From Stigmatella aurantiaca DW4/3-1 (GTDB taxonomy: Bacteria; Myxococcota; Myxococcia; Myxococcales; Myxococcaceae), in NCBI RefSeq assembly GCF_000165485.1, contig NC_014623.1, forward strand, positions 4,731,501 through 4,795,500: a DNA stretch of 64,000 nucleotides, in the 5' to 3' direction. The notes below the pieces were generated by a model. The model was not told the DNA's origin and did no database searches. It saw only the letters and a list, made by a program, of their open reading frames with translations. Below, in pieces: positions 57,272-64,000 of the stretch (positions within the stretch are counted from its first letter, which is position 1; each line of letters begins with the position of its first letter). A program made the translations under genes and the position numbers.

Positions 57272-60200
57272 TTCAGCAACTCCGTCGAAAGGGATTCCAG
57301 GCTCGCGAGCAGCAGTTGCTCGGCCTCGTCGTCGGACATCTGTTCCACCTCTGCGAGCCGCTCCGCCTGTCCTTCCACGGCACCGGGAGAGGCAGTGATG
57401 GGGGCCACCGTCGCTTCGGAGGGGAACTCCATGCGGCCCACTACGTGCTGGGCCAGCGAAGCGAGGTTGGGGTAGGTGAACAGCAGCGTCGCCGACAGCT
57501 TCATGCCCAGGGCTGCCTCGAGCCGATTGCGCAACTCCAGGCTCATCAGCGAGTCCAGGCCCAGCTCTCCGAGCGCGCGCAGCCGGTCGATCTTCGAGGG
57601 CTCCAGGCGCAGCACGAGCGCGATCTGCTCGGCCAGGTGCTCTTCCACCAACGCCCCGCGTTGACTCGGCTCCGCCTTGCTCAGCGCCTCGCGGAAGCGG
57701 ACGCTCGTGGATTCACGGGACTTCGTCTTCGCCTGCTCCGCGAGCAGCACCGTCCAGAGGGGCGCGCTGGCGTTCGGATAGAACTCCAACCACTGCCGGG
57801 CTTCGAGCTGCATCACCGCGACCTGGGCGCTGGAGCCTGCCAGCAGCCGTTCCAGGACCGCCGTGCCTTGCTCGGGCTTGAGACTGCCCACGCCCCGGTG
57901 CCGCAGGCGCTCGCCCCGGTTGGACTGGGCTGCGGCCATGCCGACCTCGGCGAAGGCGCCCCAGTTGATGCTCAGCCCTGGCAGTCCTTGGCCTCGCCGG
58001 TGCCACGCGAGGGCGTCCATGAAGGCATTCGCCGCCGCGTAGTTGCTCTGCCCGGGGAAGCCCAGCAGCGAGGCCGCCGACGAGTACATGACGAAGAAGT
58101 CGAGTTCCCACCCCGCCGTGAGCGTGTGCAGGTTCCACGCGCCGTGACCCTTCGCGTTCATCGGCCGGTGGAAGCGCTCCGCGTCCAGCTCCAGCATCGT
58201 GCCGTCGTCGAGTACCGCCGCCGCGTGCACCAATCCCTTGAGCGGATGCTGCTCATGGTGAATGCGGCCAAGCACCCCGGCCATCTGAGCCCGGTTCGCG
58301 ACATCGGCGCGCTCGACCACGACGGTGGCGCCAGCCTCCTCCAGCTCCCGCAGCACCGTTCGGGCCGTGGGAGAAGGCTCGCCGCGCCCCACGAGGACCA
58401 GGTGCCTTGCGCCCCGGGTCACCATCCACTTCGCCAAGGTGAGCCCGAGGCCTCCCAAGCCACCGGTGATGAGGTACGTGGCGTTCGCATGGAGCGAGGG
58501 GAGGACTGCCCCTGTGTCGCCATAGGTCCCACGCACCAGCCGGGCCACGGAGCGGGTGCCCTGGCGCCACGCGATCTGTGTTTCTCCATCCGCCGCGCCC
58601 ATCTCGGCCCAGAGCGCTTGAGCTTGAGCACGTGGGGCGTCGGCCACCACATCCACCAGGGTGGTTTGCAGCTCGGGGTGCTCCAGGGAGAGCGCCCTGC
58701 CAAAGCCCCAGAGCGGCGCCTGGGCCACGGACACCCGCTCGCCCTGGCTTACGGCTTGGGCGCCCTGTGTCACCAGCCACAACCGGGGGGTGTCGCGGCC
58801 GCCCTCCCGGACCACGGCTTGCGCGAGGTACAGCGCGCTCTGACTGCCCAGCCGCTGGGCTGGCTCCAGATCCTCCAGGCCCCCCGTGTCGAGGCTCCAC
58901 AGGTGGATGAGCCCTCGGCAGCCTCCGGCCTCACCGAACGCGTCCTTGAGCACCCGCCGGTAGTCCTCCGGTGCGGCGGCGTTCACCTGGAATCGTCCGG
59001 GCCCGAGTTGGGCATAGCGGTCCGCGGCGGTCACCAGCACACAGCGCTGGCCGCGAGCCTGCATCAGCTCCGCCAGGGACTGGCCGGTGCCCGTGGTGTC
59101 CGACAGCACCAGCCATGCGCCCGTGCCCTCTGGGCCGTGCTCCAGGGATGCACCTTCGTGCCGCTTCCACTCCAGCGTGTAGAGCCACTCCTCGCCCGGG
59201 GGGCGCGCGCTGACGCCTCCCTCCAGCCGCTGGACCTTCAGCCCCTTCACCTCAACGAGGACCTCGCCCGCGTCGTTCAAGAGCAGCAGGTCCGAGGTCT
59301 GGACCGGCTCACCCGGTTCCCCTTGCGGATTTCTGCGTGCGAAAGCCCAAAGTTCCTGTCCGGGGGGCTGAGAGAGCCTCAACGATTCGATTCCCACCGG
59401 TACCCAGGTCTCACCCGAGGTTCCATCTCGCGCGCCCGTCCACAGCGTCATCACGACTTGGATGCACGCGTCGAGGAGCGCGGGATGCAGGTGATAGCCG
59501 CCCACGCGAGCGGCGACCGCCTCCGGCAAGCGCACGCGGCCCAATGCCTCGTCGGCGCTTCGCCAGAGTTCCTGGACACCCTGGAAGCAGTCTCCGTACT
59601 CGAGCCCCATCGCCGTCATGCGCTGGTAATGCTCGGATGCACTCCAGTGCTCCGGCAGCCGCTGGCGCAGCGCGTGGGGGGTGACTCTCTCGCTCTCCGC
59701 GCGAGGGATCGCATCGGCCCGCCGAAGCAGGCCCGTGGCGTGGTGCAGCCAGGGGGAGCCGGTGTCCCCCGGCCGCTGGCTGTACACGTCGAAGGAGGCC
59801 TGCCCCGCTTCCTTCTCGGTCAGCACCACCTGGAGGGTGCGCTCCTGCTCGGGAGGCAGGGCCAGCATGCGCTGGAAGGACACCGTCTCCAGCATGCAAG
59901 GCGCAGTGCCATACGCCGCTGCTGCCGCCGCCAATCCCAGCTCCAGGTAGGCCGCGCCCGGCACCACGATTTCTCCCTGGACCCGGTGGTCCGCCAGGTA
60001 GGGGAGGGTGTCGGTGCCGAGCGTCTGCTCCCAGCATCGTGCACCGCGCAGCGCCGCGAGGGAGAGCGGGCTTCCGAGCAAGGGGTGTCCCCCCGGGAGT
60101 GAAGGCCGCGCGGCGCTCGGGCGGGTCCGGACCCAATAGCGCTGACGTTGCCAGGGATAGGAGGGCAGCGGGACGAACCGGGCCTCCAGGGGCGCCGCCT

Positions 60201-63200
60201 GCTTCCAGTCGATCGTGCAACCCCGGACGTACAGGGCGGCCACCGCTTCTCTCAGGACGCGAGGCTCCTCCTGGGAGCGCCGCATCGAAGCGATGGCGTG
60301 TCCCTCCACCCCACGGGCTTCCAGGCACTGAAGGACGTTGTGCCCGAGCACCGGATGCGGGCCCAACTCCAGAAAGAGCCGGTGCCCATCGTCGATCGCG
60401 CTGCGCACGGCATCGGCGAAGCGGACCGGTTCGCGGATGTTCCGGGCCCAGTAGGAGGCTCCCAGCTCCGGCCCTTCCAGGCGCTCACCACTCACCGTGC
60501 TGTAGAAGGGCACCTCGCAGCGTTCCGCGCGAAGCCCATGGAGGGACTGAAGCAGCTCTTCCTGCAACGGTGCCATCTGAGGACTGTGAAAGGCGTAGTC
60601 GACCCGGAGCCGCCGATAGACCACCTGCCGCTGCTCCAGCCGCGCCACCACCGTGTCCACCGCCTCCGGGTCTCCGGAGAGCACGGCCGACAACGGATCA
60701 TTGATGGCGCCCAGCGACACCCGCCCGTCGACCCCTTCGAGGAAGGAGGTCAACTCGTGGGCGGGCAGCTCGACGGCCACCATCTTTCCAAAGCCGGTTG
60801 CCCGCTGCATCAGACGGCTCCGGTGATGAACGACGCGGAGCGCGTCCTCCAGGCTCAGGGCTCCGGCGACCTGCGCGGCCGCGACCTCTCCGATGCTGTG
60901 ACCGATGACGGCATCGGGCTGAATGCCCCAGGAGCGCCACAGTTTCGCGAGTGCCACCTGGAGCGCGAACAGGGCGGGCTGTGTGACGGCCGTCTGGTTC
61001 AGGCGCGAGTGCTCCTCGCTGGCTGCCAGCTCGTCCAGCAGCGAAAAGCCAGCGAGGGGCCGCAGCAGCGCGTCGCACGCCTCGACGGTGTGCCGGAACA
61101 CAGGCTCCGTTTCGAGAAGCTGGCGCCCCATGCCCACCCATTGAGACCCCTGACCCGAAAAGACGAAAGCGAGCCTGCGGTGTCCGCCTGCGCTCGCGGT
61201 TCCCTGGAACATGCCCGCGGGACGCTCGCCGCGAAGGAAGGCCGCCAGCGCCGAATGCACCTCGGGGGGGGAATCGCCGACCACCGCCAGGCGGTGCTCA
61301 TGGTGCGTCCGGTGTGCGCCCGCGGAGAACGCCACATCCCGGAGCTCCCCTTCCGGCCCCATGCGCTCCTGATACGCCCGTGCGAGTGCCTCGAGGGCCT
61401 CCGGAGTCCGGGCGGACAAGGGCAGCACCCTGGGCCTCCGTTCATTGCGCCCGGTGGCGGGTTCCTCGGGTTGGCCGGAGGGCGATACGGCGCTCCAGCG
61501 CACGGTCCGCCCCTGGGCATAGAGGGCCCCGAGTGCGTCGCGCATCACGGCGCGGCCGTCCTCCCTCCGGCGCAAGGAGGCGAGCACGCGGGTGGGCCGT
61601 CCCGCATGCGCGAGCACGGACTCGATGGAGCGCTTGAGCGTGGCGTGAGGGCCTAGCTCGACGAAGCACGCATCCGGCATCCGCTCGGCCAGGGCCTCCA
61701 GCGCTTGGGAGAACTGGACGGGCTGAATGAAGTGGCGGGTCCAATAGGCGGCATCCAGGGATTCTCCCTGGAGCAGGGCTCCGGTGACGGCGCTGGCCAG
61801 CGGCTGCTTTGCGCGGCCTGGGTGGAGCCCCTGGAGGGCTTCGGACAGCTCGTCTCGCAGCGAGGCGAGTCCAGGGCTGTGCGCGGGGACATCCGTGCTG
61901 ACACGCCAGTGAGAGATGCCTCGCCGCTGGAGGGACTCCAGCACCTCCGTGATGGCTTGGGGCTCGCCCGTCAGCACCGTCGCGTCGGGCGCGGCGGAGA
62001 TGGCGCGGTGGACGCGTCCCTCGAACCCAGCCAGCTCTTGACCCGCCTGCTCCCAGGAGAGGCTCACCAGGGCCATTGCGCCCTGGCCGCGCAGCCGGTC
62101 GATGAGGCGCGCCTGGGAACAGATGACGCGCAGGGCGTCCTCCAGGTCCAGGCTCCCGGCCACATGCGCGGCCGCGACCTCTCCAATGCTGTAGCCGATA
62201 ACGGCATCGGGCTCGATTCCCCAGGAGCGCCACAGCTCCGCGAGGGCAATCTCCAGCGCCACGGTGGCGGGCCAGCCAACGGCCGCTTCGTCCAGCCGCG
62301 AGCGCGTCCCCTGCGCCGCCAGCTCTTGAAGCAGGGACCAGCCCAGCTGCTGGCGGATGAGCACGTCACATCGCTGGAGCGCCGTCCGGAAGGCGGGCTC
62401 GCTCCACACCAGGCTCCACCCCATGCCTGGCCACTGAGCACCTTGGCCGGAGAAGACGAAAACCACGGGGCGCCGGGGCGAGGCCTCGCCGCAGGACTGT
62501 CCGGCCCTGGGCTCACCGTCCCAGAAGGAGAGGAGGTGCTGTTTCAGCTCTTGGCGGGAGCGCACCGTGACGGCAAGCCGGTGCGTTCCCTCTCCGTACC
62601 GGGCTGCTTCCTGGCACAGGGCCCGCAGCGGCAAGGGCGCGCCGGGTTCCTCCAGGGAGTCGAGGATGCCCTGGACCCGCAGCTGCAACTCCGTCTCTCC
62701 GTCCGCGGCGAGCGCGAACAGCTCCGCCTCGTGCGGCCGCCACTGCTGAAGCACCACGTGACAGTTCGTCCCACCGAACCCAAACGAGCTGACGCCCGCG
62801 GTGAAGGGCTCCTCCTCCCCACCAGGCCAAGGCTCCAGGTGGCGCTGGACGCGCAGGCCCAGGGCCTCGAAGGGGATGTGGGGGTTGGGGGGATCCGAGT
62901 GGAGGCTGGCCGGCAACGCCCGCTGCCTCATCGACAGCACCACCTTGATGACGCCCGCGATGCCCGCGGCGGCTTCCAGGTGCCCGATGTTGCTCTTCAC
63001 CGAGCCCACGCGCAGCGGACGTTGCGTGGACCTGCCCACGCCCAACACCACGCCGAGCGCCCGGGCTTCGATGGGATCTCCCAGCAAGGTGCCCGTGCCG
63101 TGGGCTTCCACATAGTGCGCGCGCTGGGGATCGAGCTCCGCCTGGGCCCAGGCCCGGCGCAGCACGTCTTCTTGCGCCTTGGGGTTGGGGGCGGTGAGGC

Positions 63201-64000
63201 CGTTGCTGGCCCCGTCATTGTTCACCGCGCTGCCCCGGATGACGCAGTGGATGACGTCTCCGTCCGCGAGGGCGCGCGACAGCGGCTTGAGCACGACCAC
63301 CCCCGTGCCCTCGCCGCGGGTGTATCCATTGGCCCGCGCGCCGAAGGAGAAGCACCGTCCGTCGGGTGACAGGCCTCCAAACTTCGACATTGCCACCGTG
63401 CTCTCGGGAGCCAGCAGCAGGTTCACCCCGCCCGCGAGGGCCAGGGTGGACTCGCCGCTGCGCAGGCTCTGGCAGGCCAGGTGCAGCGCGACCAACGACG
63501 ACGAGCACGCGGTGCTCACCACGAGGCTGGGTCCCTGCAAGCCCAGGGCATAGGAGACGCGTGCGGAGATGATGCTCGCGTCTTGCCCCGTTGCGGTATG
63601 CGAGGTGGTGAGCGGACCGCCCGCGCCGGACAGCCTCCCGTAGTCGCAGAACATGGCGCCGAAGAAGACGCCGGTGCGGCTGCCCTTGAGCGCGCTGGGC
63701 GGCAATCCCGCGTCCTCCAGCGCCCCCCACGCGGTCTCCAGGGCGAGCCGCTGCTGGGGATCCATCTCCACCGCCTCGCGGGGCGAGATGCCGAAGAACG
63801 AGGGATCGAACTGGTCCACCCCCTCGATGAATCCTCCCCAGCGTGTGTTCATCTTCCCGGGCACGGCCGGATCAGCATCGTAGAAGGCGCCCGTGTCCCA
63901 GCGCTCGGAGGGCACTTCGGTGATGGCATCCTCACCCTCCCGCAGCAGGCGCCAGAAGGCCTCCGCGTCCGGTGCTCCTGGGAAGCGGCAGGCCAGGCCG
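57268..64000 (-). CDS. Type I PKS, tandem-AT module: KS-AT-AT-DH-KR-ACP (5' end outside window)
   Basis: The frame is open to the right edge; about 2243 residues are visible. KS from the edge to about 62740, active Cys in STACSSSL, HGTGTLLGDP and [10 protein letters not shown], so an extending KS and not KSQ. Two AT domains follow. AT1, 62480-61450, has GYSIGEVAAAH where GHSxG is usual, and VPAHSPGL at the specificity loop. AT2, 61170-60200, has GHSIGEVAAAQ and YAFHSPQM, nearer malonyl-type. DH at 60090-59200 (HRVQGEIVVP; LLDACIQ). KR at 58500-57950 (GGLGGLG; VLDDGTML; YSSAAS; QSNYAAAN), active and B-type. ACP at 57690-57440. Tandem AT after a KS is known from myxobacterial first modules (for example stigmatellin and myxothiazol), where one AT loads the starter and one the extender; a loading ACP upstream of the window is therefore expected. 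None of the CT-rich shared cassettes is in this gene. Confidence 0.92.
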   Translation of the reverse strand, partial: GLACRFPGAPDAEAFWRLLREGEDAITEVPSERWDTGAFYDADPAVPGKMNTRWGGFIEGVDQFDPSFFGISPREAVEMDPQQRLALETAWGALEDAGLPPSALKGSRTGVFFGAMFCDYGRLSGAGGPLTTSHTATGQDASIISARVSYALGLQGPSLVVSTACSSSLVALHLACQSLRSGESTLALAGGVNLLLAPESTVAMSKFGGLSPDGRCFSFGARANGYTRGEGTGVVVLKPLSRALADGDVIHCVIRGSAVNNDGASNGLTAPNPKAQEDVLRRAWAQAELDPQRAHYVEAHGTGTLLGDPIEARALGVVLGVGRSTQRPLRVGSVKSNIGHLEAAAGIAGVIKVVLSMRQRALPASLHSDPPNPHIPFEALGLRVQRHLEPWPGGEEEPFTAGVSSFGFGGTNCHVVLQQWRPHEAELFALAADGETELQLRVQGILDSLEEPGAPLPLRALCQEAARYGEGTHRLAVTVRSRQELKQHLLSFWDGEPRAGQSCGEASPRRPVVFVFSGQGAQWPGMGWSLVWSEPAFRTALQRCDVLIRQQLGWSLLQELAAQGTRSRLDEAAVGWPATVALEIALAELWRSWGIEPDAVIGYSIGEVAAAHVAGSLDLEDALRVICSQARLIDRLRGQGAMALVSLSWEQAGQELAGFEGRVHRAISAAPDATVLTGEPQAITEVLESLQRRGISHWRVSTDVPAHSPGLASLRDELSEALQGLHPGRAKQPLASAVTGALLQGESLDAAYWTRHFIQPVQFSQALEALAERMPDACFVELGPHATLKRSIESVLAHAGRPTRVLASLRRREDGRAVMRDALGALYAQGRTVRWSAVSPSGQPEEPATGRNERRPRVLPLSARTPEALEALARAYQERMGPEGELRDVAFSAGAHRTHHEHRLAVVGDSPPEVHSALAAFLRGERPAGMFQGTASAGGHRRLAFVFSGQGSQWVGMGRQLLETEPVFRHTVEACDALLRPLAGFSLLDELAASEEHSRLNQTAVTQPALFALQVALAKLWRSWGIQPDAVIGHSIGEVAAAQVAGALSLEDALRVVHHRSRLMQRATGFGKMVAVELPAHELTSFLEGVDGRVSLGAINDPLSAVLSGDPEAVDTVVARLEQRQVVYRRLRVDYAFHSPQMAPLQEELLQSLHGLRAERCEVPFYSTVSGERLEGPELGASYWARNIREPVRFADAVRSAIDDGHRLFLELGPHPVLGHNVLQCLEARGVEGHAIASMRRSQEEPRVLREAVAALYVRGCTIDWKQAAPLEARFVPLPSYPWQRQRYWVRTRPSAARPSLPGGHPLLGSPLSLAALRGARCWEQTLGTDTLPYLADHRVQGEIVVPGAAYLELGLAAAAAAYGTAPCMLETVSFQRMLALPPEQERTLQVVLTEKEAGQASFDVYSQRPGDTGSPWLHHATGLLRRADAIPRAESERVTPHALRQRLPEHWSASEHYQRMTAMGLEYGDCFQGVQELWRSADEALGRVRLPEAVAARVGGYHLHPALLDACIQVVMTLWTGARDGTSGETWVPVGIESLRLSQPPGQELWAFARRNPQGEPGEPVQTSDLLLLNDAGEVLVEVKGLKVQRLEGGVSARPPGEEWLYTLEWKRHEGASLEHGPEGTGAWLVLSDTTGTGQSLAELMQARGQRCVLVTAADRYAQLGPGRFQVNAAAPEDYRRVLKDAFGEAGGCRGLIHLWSLDTGGLEDLEPAQRLGSQSALYLAQAVVREGGRDTPRLWLVTQGAQAVSQGERVSVAQAPLWGFGRALSLEHPELQTTLVDVVADAPRAQAQALWAEMGAADGETQIAWRQGTRSVARLVRGTYGDTGAVLPSLHANATYLITGGLGGLGLTLAKWMVTRGARHLVLVGRGEPSPTARTVLRELEEAGATVVVERADVANRAQMAGVLGRIHHEQHPLKGLVHAAAVLDDGTMLELDAERFHRPMNAKGHGAWNLHTLTAGWELDFFVMYSSAASLLGFPGQSNYAAANAFMDALAWHRRGQGLPGLSINWGAFAEVGMAAAQSNRGERLRHRGVGSLKPEQGTAVLERLLAGSSAQVAVMQLEARQWLEFYPNASAPLWTVLLAEQAKTKSRESTSVRFREALSKAEPSQRGALVEEHLAEQIALVLRLEPSKIDRLRALGELGLDSLMSLELRNRLEAALGMKLSATLLFTYPNLASLAQHVVGRMEFPSEATVAPITASPGAVEGQAERLAEVEQMSDDEAEQLLLASLESLSTELLK

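Noticed and set aside
41285-60102. Several plus-strand frames of 360-1160 codons opposite the PKS genes
   Set aside because: They are Glu/Gly-rich shadows of the CT-rich PKS coding strand; identical copies occur wherever the PKS cassettes repeat.

Overview
The window is high-GC DNA from a myxobacterium, most likely of the Cystobacter/Stigmatella/Archangium group. This rests on gene content, not on a database search: many secreted lipoproteins, Hanks-type kinases with Cys-rich extracellular tails, SitA-type outer-membrane-exchange toxins, a double-CXXCG immunity protein, and a one-module-per-protein type I PKS that has tandem AT domains.

Layout. 1-16.7 kb is ordinary chromosomal background: a CinA-like protein, a giant TPR protein, a Gfo/Idh/MocA oxidoreductase, a NUDIX hydrolase, an M28 peptidase fused to a TolB-like propeller and PDZ domain, a BIG2 lipoprotein, an M14 carboxypeptidase and a UvrA-type ABC ATPase. 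16.7-27.4 kb is an accessory conflict island. Two nearly identical kinase genes, a duplication that includes the tail of uvrA, flank a SitA-like toxin lipoprotein with a candidate immunity gene and an orphan SitI6-like gene. After them come small cargo genes and a second toxin-immunity pair: a lipoprotein with a PD-(D/E)XK-like nuclease end, overlapping a DUF3396 immunity gene. A frameshifted ISL3 transposase remnant lies in the island. 27.4-30.3 kb holds an SDR and a copper amine oxidase. 30.35-32.2 kb is a decayed oxyR-katA-ank locus in which every gene carries an internal or junctional deletion. 32.3-38.0 kb codes for secreted hydrolases (an esterase, a clan GH-A glycosidase and a multi-CBM enzyme resembling GH87 alpha-1,3-glucanase) and a small Cys-rich lipoprotein. 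A complete IS1182-like element (38,025-39,740) sits between a perfect hairpin and the end of the PKS operon.

39.76-64.0 kb, minus strand, is the 3' part of a modular type I PKS operon that runs off the right edge. In transcription order: KS-AT-AT-DH-KR-ACP (partial at its 5' end), KS-AT-DH-KR(inactive)-ACP, KS-AT-DH-KR-ACP, and KS-AT-DH-KR-ACP-TE. The genes are tightly coupled (ATGA overlaps, one 25-bp gap), so four successive chain-extension steps ending in thioesterase release can be read directly. Tandem AT domains after the first visible KS are typical of myxobacterial starter modules. Long tracts covering KS/AT and KR regions are almost identical between modules and have an unusual pyrimidine-rich coding strand, which points to recent cassette exchange. 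The product cannot be named from the sequence.
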